Source: Himantopus leucocephalus (Eukaryota > Chordata > Aves > Charadriiformes > Recurvirostridae). Taken from it: a DNA stretch of 64,000 bases. The notes below the pieces were generated by a model. The model saw only the letters and a program-made list of their open reading frames with translations, was not told where the DNA came from and searched no databases. Below, one piece after another: positions 14,342-54,149 of the stretch. Position 1 is the first letter of the stretch, and every line of letters begins with the position of its first letter. Position numbers and translations under genes: made by a program. Location: assembly GCA_003993805.1 (NCBI GenBank), contig RSEF01000031.1, positions 24,879,930-24,943,929 on the forward strand, given 5' to 3'.

Positions 14342-14684
14342 CATTTTCAGTGGCTATGGAACAATTGAAAAATCAGACCTACAGACACATGTTAGTTGTA
14401 TCTTTAACTTCAATCCTCAGAAATGCATCATGGGCTACACTGACTGTAATGTCTGTAGTGTTCTTGCTGTCTGCAGCCATCCCTAGGTAGCCCTTTCTTG
14501 GCTCATTCTAGCAGTAACCCTTCTTTTTTCAAGTATATGTTTTAAGCATTTGCAGAAAGTCTAAAAATTGTCCTTGGAACATAGATGTTTTATAGAGATT
14601 GTCTGCTTAGTCTCCACCAAGTCTTTCATAGTATCTTCAGTCTCTTTCATTTTGTGTTTTTACTTTTTTCTGCGTTCCTGTTTT

Positions 14685-15500
14685 TCATAAGATCATAGAA
14701 TCATCCAGGTTGGAAGGGACCTTTAAGGTCATTGAGTCCAACCATCAACGTAACACTGCCAAAACCACCACTAAACTATGTCCCTAAGCACCACGTCTAC
14801 TTGTCTTTTAAATACTTCCGGGAACGGCAATTCCACCACTTCTCTGGGCAGCCTGTTTCAATGGCTGATAACCCTTTCGGTGAAGACATTTTTCCTAATA
14901 CCCAGTCTAAACCTCCCCTGGTGTAACTTGAGGCTCATTCCTGTTGTCCTTTCACTTGTTACCTGGGAGAACAGACCAACCCCCACCTCACTACAACCTC
15001 CTTTCAGGTACCTGTAGAGACTGATAAGGTCTCCCCTCAGCCTCCTTTTCTGCAGGCTAAACAACCCCAGTTCCGTCAGCCGCTCCTCGTAAAACTTGTT
15101 CTCCAGACCCCTCACCAGCTTTGCCCTTCTCTGGACACACTCCAGAATCTCAATGTCTTTCTTGTGGTAAGGGGCCCAAAACTGAACACAGTATTGGATG
15201 TGCAGCTTCACCAGTGCCGTGTACAGGGAGATTATCACTTCCCTAGCCCTGCTCACAATAGTATTCCTAATACGGGCCAGAATACTGTTGGCCTTCTTGG
15301 CCACCTTGGCACGCTGCTGGCTCATATTCAGCTGGCTGTTGACCAATGCTCCCAGGTCCTTTTCTGCTGGGCAGCTTTCCAGCCAATCTTCCCCAAGCCT
15401 GTAAGATATTGCAGTTTGGTCTCTTGGACCTTTTAGTAGATTTTTCACAAATGCTGCAGAAAACATGATTAGAGTCACTGTATCCCAATGTCTGTTTCAT
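14685..15500 (-). mobile_element. CR1 LINE, 5'-truncated, with open reverse-transcriptase C-terminus
   Basis: The 3' end (14685-14745, complement) has the CR1 tail: ATTCTATG-type units followed by the complement of GGTCCCTTCCAACC-like sequence. Reading upstream on the minus strand, 14858-15478 is one open frame of 206 codons with the CR1 pol C-terminal signature. It contains [45 protein letters not shown] and [20 protein letters not shown]. The catalytic reverse-transcriptase core and endonuclease are absent, so it is a dead 5'-truncated copy. The lack of stops or frameshifts over 600 bp suggests it is fairly young compared with the other CR1 pieces here. It lies antisense inside the CERT1 intron. 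Confidence 0.93.
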
Positions 15501-45277
<29,777 letters not shown>

Positions 45278-46450
45278 GTATACATTAATTTCTTTCATTC
45301 TTGATTCACTGTTGTAAATTTAAGGCCAAACAGAAGTATGCAATCTAGGAATGTCTTACGATGATTAGCATGAATTCAGTGCTTAGTTTTAATATATGTA
45401 TGCAATTACCTTTTAGAAAACTCATGTAATTCATGTGTATTATTAGCATGAAAAATAAGGGCTGCGTAAGTTATCAAGTATTAGTTTTTGTAACCTTTTA
45501 CTAGTTTTATGTTGCAAGTTTTTGCATACATGTCTAACTTACGTAGAAGCGTCAAAGGATGAAGTATTGTTTTTTCTCAGCTGTCAGGCATTTTACCCTT
45601 GTTCTGAAAAGAACACACACTGAAGTTTTTCTAGAGCCTCATGAGGTTTTGATATCTTAAATTCTACTTATAACTGTGTATTTGATAGAATATTATGACC
45701 GTCAAAGTATTCCTTTCATATTGACAGAATAGTTTTGATATAGGATTTTTATTAATGGAACTTTTCTGACAGGCTAGTGTCAATTACTCAAGTATTTTAA
45801 AGGCTGTGACTTAAATTACTAGCCTTTCTGAGGAGCCTGAGAAACAAAAGGGATTTACAGGTGCTTTCTGAAGTCAATGGATGTATTTTAATGTTATAGG
45901 TCATTGGGCTAATCTAAAATTATTTTAACATTTAAATGATGATATGACATTAGAAGAAGATTTCTTTATCACTTTTGGGGCTGTCTGAATCTGTCAGACA
46001 TAAGCCTTAGTGCTGAGTAAGACTTTGCTTAATTTTTGTTAGTGTAGATTCTTGCTATATACTTCTTTATGTATAACTGTAGTGTCAAACTATCAAATTC
46101 CATTTGGTAGTTGCAGTATTACAACATGATCTGAAAATGAGTTTTTATCACTTTTTCTATGCATGACATAGGTTACCTCTATTTTGGGGTTCTATTTATA
46201 ATTTCAGACTCCAAAAGTCTTACTCATTTGATCCTTCTGTAAAAGGTAGCCCTGTAATGACTCACATTTTTAATTGTATATTGTTAGAGAACTAGTGTAG
46301 GTGAACCATTAAAAACACAGCTATCATGAGCCAACAGTTCAAATGTGATCATAGCAGTGCTGATATTATTTAAGGTGTTTAACAAGTTCTTGTTTTCCTA
46401 TTAGTGTTCAAAATTTTCAGTGCTGTGTTTTTATCTTTGCTTACCTGCAG
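45278..46450 (+). other. CERT1: Probable CERT1 3'UTR intron
   Basis: AT-rich sequence between the donor-like site 9 bp after the stop and the acceptor-like TTACCTGCAG at 46450. Splicing is inferred, not proven. Read-through would make this part of a longer 3'UTR. Confidence 0.55.
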
Positions 46451-48138
46451 CGATCGGAACAAGACTGGGTGAACATTCCACGTTGGAGAAGTGACCATGC
46501 ATAGAGCACTCCATGCTGGAACGAAGGATCTACAGTCTTTTTATGGCCCAAGTTCTAGGCTCTATATACTGAAATGAAGAAGTGTTGCAACACCATGAGG
46601 CTGAATATTTAACACTAGCTCTCTCCTGCTAACTTTTCTTGCTGAATCAGTGTGTAATTATAAATACATGTATTGATAACATGTATATGGCTCTATTTTT
46701 ATTTGCTTGCTTCAGAAGAGGAAGAACGCGTACAACTTTGAATCACCAACGTGGGTTACTGCTTTAGTTTTAAACAAGTTGGAGAATTTCACTGTCAACC
46801 TTCCTAATATATTCACGCAGTTTTTGTGCATGTCTAAAAAGCACAAAGGACAAATGCACATATAGCATACTGTATGTGCTTTGTAGGCACAAAATCTGTG
46901 TGGTATTTTGGGGGATAAGGAAGGACTTCAGTAAAGCCTAGGTGACTTATTGGCAGGTTTTGTTTTGCTTTGTATAATCATAGTTCATTGCTGCTGGTTT
47001 CTATAATGAATCATCTTGTTACATAAAATGTCAGTTAATAACTGAGGGCTGTCAATATCCTTATGACTTTGCCTTTTCTAATGTCTTACTCTTATGACGA
47101 TCTTTGGTTCTGAAGGAGTAAGAGTGTGAAAAGCTTTATTTTTTCCAGATATCTTTATATTTCTATTGTATTTTTTAGTTATGTAATACGTGCTACAGAA
47201 TTTTTGTTATTAAACATGATCCAGAAATATCTAGGAAGATTCTGTATGAGAGGGCAAGAGACTGCCTGAAAGCCAGAAGTCAGCTGTCCATGCTGTTTGT
47301 GGACTGCTTTCTTGCATGATATCCAGGGCTTTTCCCAAAGCTGTGAGAAGGTACACTATAATATATATTGAAGTAATTTGGACTACATAAGACAACATTC
47401 CCAGTCTAGAATGAAGATGAGTACGTTATTTTCAGATACTGCATGTGTTTTCCTCATCTGAATAAAGCCATGCTGTGAGGTTCGTGTAGAAAATGATTTG
47501 CCTCTTGATCAAAAACCTATCAGAGCTATAAGGATGCGTAGTTCTTATTGGAAAGTTCCCTTTAGTTGCTGTGAAAATTTAAGTGTCAGATCTTTGCCTG
47601 CCTTTGATTCTGGAGGTGCTCATTTGGAGAGGACTGTGGTAGACTGGTACTGACTCTGAGGTCATTTATCCATGTCCCATAGTTGGAAATTCTTCAGAGA
47701 CTGCTTGGTGTTTCACTAACCTGTGTTTCTTAAGAAAAAAGTTTCAGATACGTTTTTTTTTCCAAAAGAAAGCTGAAAATCTTATTTGATATAGTATGGT
47801 AGGTGCCTGAAAATAAATATAATATAGTAACTTAATGATTTGGTAAATGATTAAATGTGATCTGCACAGTGTTGAAAAACTTTATCTGTTCATCTTCTCT
47901 CCAGAGCTGAAAGCGTACATAACACATGATTACACATGCATGCAGATTTCATGCTCCATAACTTCCCTTTTTATTTGCCTTTCTCTAATGGTGTGCATGG
48001 AATATGCCTTATTACAGAGTTATTCTGTTAATTTGAATATGTAGAAAAGTGCCTATATGGTAATGCTAGTAAGGCAAATAAGATGAAAATTTGTACATGT
48101 TTTCTGTATCACCAGTGAGCATTTTATATAGCGATGTT

Positions 48139-48164
48139 AAAAAAAAAAAAAAAAAAAAAAAAAN
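48139..48164. repeat. A25 homopolymer ending in an ambiguous base
   Basis: Twenty-five A are followed by one N at 48164, the only N after the leading gap. The run length, and possibly a few bases, are unresolved here. Confidence 0.95.
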
Positions 48165-48438
48165 TCAAATGCGCTTCATCTTTTTACAATCAACCAAGCA
48201 ATGGTTCATTCCACCATAGCCACTGATGGGAACTTTAAAAAAAAAAATAAAATCCAAAATATAGAGTTTAACTTCTTATTTGCCATTTCTGGTAACTGTT
48301 GGAACACAGGTGAGTTTATTAATTTAATTGGATAGCTTTATTTTACAAAGGTATGGAAAGTTTACAAAACAGTATATAAACTTATATCATTAGTTGCATT
48401 TGCACTAAATGTGATGTACTTTTGCGATTTATCCTGTA

Positions 48439-48444
48439 AATAAA
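48439..48444 (+). terminator. CERT1: Poly(A) signal AATAAA, probable CERT1 3' end
   Basis: AATAAA lies in the CCTGTAAATAAAATTACAC context and is the last strong plus-strand signal before the intergenic region. An upstream AATAAA at 47461 could give a shorter form. Confidence 0.5.
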
Positions 48445-48464
48445 ATTACACTACAGATACTATT

Positions 48465-51400
48465 TGTAAAGAATACATTTTACTTTTAGATAAAGGCACT
48501 GGTACTTCACTACAGCTAGCCCTGCCCAATCAGAGTTGTAAGAGGCTTCTTAAAAAATATGGAAGGAGTTGTAAGATTGAGAAAAAATTATTAATTGACC
48601 TCTTTAAAAACAAATGCAAAAAAGGCAGTTCTCCGTAGGCCTCTCAGATTGTCTGTGTGAAAGCAGCCATCAGATCCTTTCTTCTGGAAGGGATCTTGCT
48701 TTTATGGTGTTATAAAATTTGCCCTGTCTCCTGAGAGCCCATCCCTCTTTTCAGTCACTGCCATGTATCTGTGGACTCTGAGTTCACTTCTTCCTGTTAA
48801 TGGATTAGTAGTATTTATGCAGCTGTGGTGGTCTTTGGAGAAGCAGCTCCTGACTCTAGAATGGTTGGTTTTATGAACTGAATTTAGGGCTGAGAATGCA
48901 GCAGTCTTCTCCATCAGATATTGTTATCTGAATATCTGTGTCCGTTTGGAGAATTTGGATGTTGCCAAACTAGATTTGAAGGAAGTGACTTGATAGAACT
49001 TGTATTGAGAATGAGGATGAGATGGTCATTGTTGCCCTGTCTGAGAACCTGAACATCTTATTTTGACAAATTTATCTGTGAAAAATGTGACGCACTTTGG
49101 AAAAAAAATTACCTTTTACTTAATTGGGCTGAGCTGGCTTGTATGAAGTTGTGCAGATTCTCTTTAATCAGATTGTCCACCTGTATTTTTGTCAAGTTGT
49201 ACAGATAACACTGTATTTGAATTACCACTGTTCATCTACAGACTTAAAACATGAATCATATTTTTGAGTACCTTGAGTGTGTAGAGTGTAACTGTTCTAT
49301 AATAGCTTTATGATCCTAATGATAAGTTTTAAAAATTAAAAGAAGTTGGCTCTTCCATGTTACAATCACACATTTAAAACCAGTATTTAAAAGTGAAAAG
49401 TATTAAAAATTATGAAGAAAAATCCTGGTTTGTAATTATTTTTAACTTTCAGTGTTTTGAAGAAACTTACTTAAAACATTTTACCTTTTAAACAATTTTT
49501 AGATCATGGATAAAGTTATATACAATATTATGATGTATGGGAGACATCTAACAGGAAAGCAGTTTGCTTGTATTACTGAGGTTACCGAGATGAAAACTTG
49601 AATGCCACAGCAGGTTATATATCAAAAGGCTCATTTTGTGCTAGCATATCAGAGGCATTTTAAAAGACGTTCCTGTACAGTATAGTCTTAATATACAGCA
49701 CTTCCAAAGTATTTCAGCTCTTGTCTTCCTTGGTATAGAATTAACAGTATTATGGAAGTTTCCATGGGAAGAATAGAGATCCAGGACTAAGGAGTGCCTG
49801 AAAGGATGAAGAATTTTTAAAAACTGAGATGAGCTCCTGTAGAGCAAGCTTTCTTAATAGCAGTAATAGCTGGTGCCTAATGGATCAATAACAATCGTAC
49901 CTTTATTTGTTATGCAGGGATTTCTACTTTTTATATGGTAATCAATAAAGTTGTGGAAACCTTACAAGTATGCAAGACTGGAGGAACAGTTTGAAATAAC
50001 AGAAGGCATTACTTGCACAGAAAGAAAACTTACCTTAAGCTCAGCTGCATCGGGCCTTGGGTAGTACATTGCAACAAATACAGAGTCCTGAGGGTAAGAC
50101 CTGTCCTTGAAGCTGTTTTAGCTGGCAAAAAGAAATCCCCCAAAATAAAATAAAAAGAATACAGTTGCATTCTTAGTCCCATAAGTTATGCGTGTAACTT
50201 AAAAAATACATACTTTCCAATAAGGAGGGGTTGAGCTTTTCTGTAGCTCTCCATGTCACTGCAATAAAATTTGACCGGAGATACAATAAATGATAATTAG
50301 GGTTATGCCATGCAATTTACTGGTGTGTATTACTAATAGGTTTTTATAGCTGGAGACTAAGATGATAGCAACACTAAGTTTCATAGGAGGATAAAAGTGA
50401 ATTTCATTAGATAAAAGAAAGGGATACACTTTGAGCACTGTGTGCCTGGAAGTGCCCATTTCCATTGATGCAGTAGCTTTTCTCTCTGCACACCTGCTGC
50501 TTCTATGCATAGACTACAGCTAGAATAAGGAAGGCTGGTAATGTGGATTGCTCCAGTTTCTAAGCTTTAAACTAATTTTCCTTAAAAAAATATTTTAAAG
50601 TGTCATTTTTATTTTTGGGAACTTAAACCAAGCAGTAGTCAGACCTATTATCATCTAAAGTGTAGAAACTTCACTTCAATAACGAACTTTCCAGTCTCCT
50701 TTTACTTGAGCTGGTCTGCCTGAAATTCCGTGTGGGATTTTCCTCTGTATCACCACCACATCAGCATCAACACTCTGTGATTTGTTTCCCCTCTACCTGG
50801 TAATTTCCCTTCCAAGTTTCTAAGCGAGTTCCTTTCAGATGCAATGGGAAGGACCTGCTGTTTTCTGTGTGCCCTCGTACTACAAGCGCCTACCCTTTGA
50901 AAAGCTGGCATAACAGTGTTCTGCTTCTCTGATCCATTGGACTTCTTTCTATAATTTCCTGTCACAAGAGACAAGCCACAGATCGTGGAACTCTGTGGCA
51001 AGCGATTCCTAACCAGTGGCAGGATATGACAACAGCCCTGAGGATTCCCACCTGCTGGGGTGGGACTGCAGCTGAATTGCGGAGCAACCGGGCAAGTTCA
51101 GCTCCTGGGTGCAGGCAGAGCTCTGGGACCTACCCCTCACCCCTGGCAAGTTATGCCCGGTAACAGTATGCTACAAGAATTCCAGACTGGGAAGCCCAGG
51201 ATGATGTGCTGTCTCATGAGGGCGAGTCATGCCTGAGTATGAACAACAGAATTGTAGGTGTGTCCGTACCCCTCAGAAAATATTTCCAGCCTAGTTCATG
51301 AGCAGTCACACAGGTCACCTCATTGCTTGCACCCTCTTGGAAACCATCACTATGTATTCAACGTAATGGCGTTCTCCAGCCCCTGTCAAGTCCTCGGTTG

Positions 51401-52495
51401 TCCCCATGCCCCATACATAGAGCCTGCATCAGTGGAACACTTGAGACACCACACTCGGTGAGCGCTAATCCAGTTGTAATGGCTCACTTTGTCCAAACTC
51501 CAGGGTTGAAAATGTAGCTGTTAATTTAAAAGACTTTTTTGAAGCTTTTTGTGGGAGTGGCCTTTGCCTTTAGTTGTTACACAGAGAGCTGTGTGGTGCT
51601 AAAGGGTGGCAGTGTCTGACAGAGGTTGGTACATTTTAGTAATGGGTAAAGTGACTGCCTTCTGTAAAGACCTTGAGACATTTAGGTAAGCTTCTGTATC
51701 TTTGTTGTCGTTGCCAACCTTTTTTCGTTTGAGCTGTATTTCAAAACTCCCAACCTAATACAAATATCATGGAAATATAGGGAGGGTAACTAGCCATCCT
51801 ACCAAGAGAGGTGCTAAACAACATCATCACAAGTTCAATGGGCAGCTCTATGATGCTCTTGTTTAATATGTCAATTTTCAATATTGCTGTAAGGTGTGAG
51901 AAATTTAATAATAAAAGGACGCATGCAATTTACTGCTTTCTCATTAATTAATACTGCCATACCCAACTTCAGTGAAAAAGAAGGAACAGCGCTACAAGAT
52001 TTGAAAACCTCTTGCAATTGTAATACTGGTACATTGTTTTCCAATTCTAACTTGTTATATCAGGAACAGTAATATCAGAAACAGTTTCACTATAAGGTAT
52101 CTTGTGTCCTAGCTATTCCCGTTACATATGCTATTACTTTACTACTCTCTTGTAGGTAGGATTACGCACTTGCTCTCTTACACTGTGTAGTTTCTGGATT
52201 TATGCTTGGTTAAACAACATCTATCTAAAAGAAAAATTTTGGATGACTAGGGAGGAAATACAAATGATGCTTTAAAAAAAAAAAAAAAAGCAGCGCAGGC
52301 ATGTGGGTACACAGAAAGATGAATTCCAGTAAGTCTGATGTTCTTGGATTATTAGGCAACATGCATCCTAACAGGTATCTCCCCAACAGGAGATGGAAAA
52401 TTACCAATATTAGCATTTACTGATGTTTTGAATGGCACTAATTTAAAGTGTCCACTTTTGTTCACACCCACAAATGAAGGCAAAAACACTCAGTA
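48465..52495. other. Intergenic region between CERT1 and MED18
   Basis: AT-rich spacer. A GC-richer patch at about 50.99-51.50 kb and an A16 run at 52274-52289 are the only distinctive parts. Small open frames on both strands match nothing I recognise. Confidence 0.65.
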
Positions 52496-52525
52496 ATTGA
52501 AACTGACAAAACCGATACGTAGTCC

Positions 52526-52531
52526 TTTATT
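52526..52531 (-). terminator. MED18: MED18 poly(A) signal
   Basis: TTTATT on the plus strand is AATAAA on the minus strand, in the context GGAATAAAGG, about 105 nt after the MED18 stop. This gives a very short 3'UTR. Confidence 0.7.
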
Positions 52532-52636
52532 CCCATCTCCCTGTTTTTATTTGCCCTCAAAAGGCTTTTTAGAAAATCACCCTCTTCTCTTCAGGAACAC
52601 GAACAAAATCAATGCCTCAACAGCCCGGCTTTTCAA

Positions 52637-53190
52637 TTACATTAGCCTTTTGGGGTCAATTTTTTCGAGGTGCACTAGAGGCTTCAGTTGCTCAGCAAAG
52701 TTCCTCATGTCATCAGAGACGACGTCCTGTCCTGCTGGCGCCACCACGTTGAGCTCCACCAGATAGGAGAGGGAGAGCGGCTCAATGCTCTCCGTGTTTC
52801 CCGGCATTAGGATGCGGAAGATCTTGTACACCACGATCTTCATGATGCCCTTGCGGAACACGTGCCCTTTGGCCACAAACTCGTGGTCCATGCGGAAGCC
52901 CATCTCCACCAGGAAGTCCGTCAGGTTGTCCGAAGTGGCGATGTCCACGCAGTTGCGCACCAGCGCATGGCGGTTCTTGTCACCTATCTCTGGCTGACCC
53001 AGGTAGCGCAAGTGCCAGGGCATCCCGCTTTTGTCCATGGACCGCCGCGCCCGCAGCACGAAGGGGCTGGCCTGCTGCCCCTTCAGCAGGAACACCATCT
53101 CGTGGTCCAGAAAGGTCTCGGGCTCCATGTTGTCGCACAGGCCGCGCAGGCGGTGCAGCAAGCTCTCCAGGCTCTGGTCCAAAACGCTTC
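52637..53190 (-). CDS. MED18: MED18 exon 2 (residues 25-208 and stop)
   Basis: MED18 is a subunit of the Mediator head module that links activators to RNA polymerase II, pairing with MED20. The exon starts after acceptor CCACCGCAG with GA, completing Gly25, then SVLDQSLESLLHRLRGLCDN. It continues through FLDHEMVFLLKGQQASPFVL and RNCVDIATSDNLTDFLVEMG and ends EQLKPLVHLEKIDPKRLM and TAA at 52637-52639. With exon 1 this gives 208 residues, the human length, with no frameshift or stop. Its GC content is much higher than the flanks. A plus-strand frame over the same bases is a shadow. Confidence 0.98.
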
Positions 53191-53476
53191 CTGCGGTGGG
53201 GGCAGAGAGCGTCCCCGTCTCGGTCACCCCCTCCCTCCCTTCCTCCTCACGCCCCCTCTCCCCTCCCGCCTGAGAGGGGCTTTCTCCACAGCGTGGGGCC
53301 ACCGCCCGCCCGTGGCCGGTTCCCGCCCCGAGCCCCCCTCACGCCCGGGTCCCCGGGGGTTGCCCCCGCGGCCGAGGCGGCGGCAGGCAGGCAGGCAGGC
53401 AGGCAGGCCCCGCGGCCCGCCGGGCGCTCTCCTGGGCGGCGGGAGGGAGCTGCCTGCCGTCCCGCCCGCCGCTTAC
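53191..53476 (-). other. MED18: MED18 intron, GC-rich
   Basis: This 286-bp intron has donor GTAAGC and acceptor CCGCAG and is phase 1. It is very GC-rich and carries a (GGCA)n run at 53382-53408. A real spliced intron argues that this copy did not arise by retrotransposition of mRNA. Confidence 0.93.
53382..53408. repeat. (GGCA)n microsatellite in the MED18 intron
   Basis: About seven GGCA/AGGC units lie inside the short intron and CpG island. They fall outside the coding exons. Confidence 0.95.
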
Positions 53477-53549
53477 CTTGGAGCAGGTACTCCATCATGT
53501 TGATGGTGCCGCCCGTGACGGGCATCATGGTAACGGGGGGCGCCTCCAT
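53477..53549 (-). CDS. MED18: MED18 exon 1 (residues 1-24)
   Basis: ATG at 53549-53547 sits in a strong CGCACCATGG context. It encodes MEAPPVTMMPVTGGTINMME and then YLLQ, the known MED18 N-terminus. The exon ends in phase 1 (G of Gly25) before GTAAGC. The 5'UTR continues upstream; whether it is spliced cannot be told. Confidence 0.97.
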
Positions 53550-54149
53550 GGTGCGGGCCGCCGTGCGGGCCTCCCGCGCGGGCAGGCTGAGGGCAGGCGG
53601 CGGAGGGAGCGGCGGGAAGGCGGTGGGTGGGGGGGACGTGCGGCAGCGCCGCCTGGCGGCCTGGCGGTGCGGCTGGGACCAGGCGCGCTGAGGCGCGGGG
53701 GATGGTGGCCGGCGGCGACCGGCCCTCCCGGCGGGGCCGCCCCGGTGGTGGTCCGCCCTGACCGGGCCTTGGGGGACGCCTCACCTCAGCGCCGGCGGCC
53801 GGGCGGAGGGGAGCGGGAGGCCGACGGGCGGCACCGGCGGAGCTGTGGGCAGGGGTCGGGGCGGCCGGAGCAGCCCCCCCCCCCCTCCGCCGGCTTCCCA
53901 CGCAGGGAAAGGTGAGCGCGTAAAATTCTGAGGAAAATTTCCGTCAGAAATGTCCCAGTTTGCCCCGTGTCGGTCGGCTGGTGTAGGAGAAGGCCCAGCA
54001 GCCGGAGGGATCGGGGCACCAAGATGCGGCGGGGCTGGCGTTGGGGCACCTGCGGCAACGGGGGTGACCGAGTTGTTGCCAGGGGGTGAAACGGGAACGA
54101 TACCCGGGTTTGGGAAGGCAGAGATACGGCCCGTGGGGTGTCTCATCCG

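Larger units (their letters stand above)
194..14684 (+). other. CERT1: CERT1 intron, distal part
   Basis: This AT-rich sequence lies upstream of the first recognised CERT1 exon and is most likely the intron that follows the PH-domain exons. I looked for codons of the PH domain (the WYLRAQ and DFDECRF regions) and found none on the plus strand. It holds an ancient LINE-like fragment near 4.3-4.7 kb, an old CR1 tail near 7.5 kb, a GC-richer patch at 12.65-12.87 kb and an unassigned minus-strand frame at 13.27-13.53 kb. No other gene is supported. Confidence 0.6.
46451..48460 (+). other. CERT1: CERT1 3'UTR exon (inferred)
   Basis: The exon-like sequence after TTACCTGCAG begins CGATCGGAACAAGACTGGGTG and continues AT-rich, with many TTTTA and ATTTA words. 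AATAAA occurs at 47461 and at 48439-48444, and ATTAAA near 47208. Ending just past 48444 would give a 3'UTR of about 2 kb. A run of A25 plus a single N lies inside it at 48139-48164. Confidence 0.55.
53050..54130. promoter_or_regulatory. MED18: CpG island spanning the MED18 start
   Basis: There is dense CG over about 1 kb, centred on MED18 exon 1, against AT-rich flanks. This is typical of a housekeeping TATA-less promoter. Several 80-145-codon open frames on both strands here are artefacts of GC content. Confidence 0.85.

Noticed and set aside
52862..53503. 213-codon plus-strand open frame over MED18
   Set aside because: It is antisense to the well-conserved MED18 exon 2 and runs through the intron. 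GC-rich DNA lacks stops, and the frame has Arg/Pro/Gly-rich content with no family resemblance.
52637..53549. MED18 as a processed retrocopy
   Set aside because: It keeps an intron with proper GT/AG borders, a CpG-island promoter and its own poly(A) signal, with no A-tail or target-site duplication noticed.
53293..54146. Several 80-145-codon frames on both strands in the CpG island
   Set aside because: They overlap each other in many frames and are dominated by Ala, Gly, Pro and Arg. They are explained by base composition.
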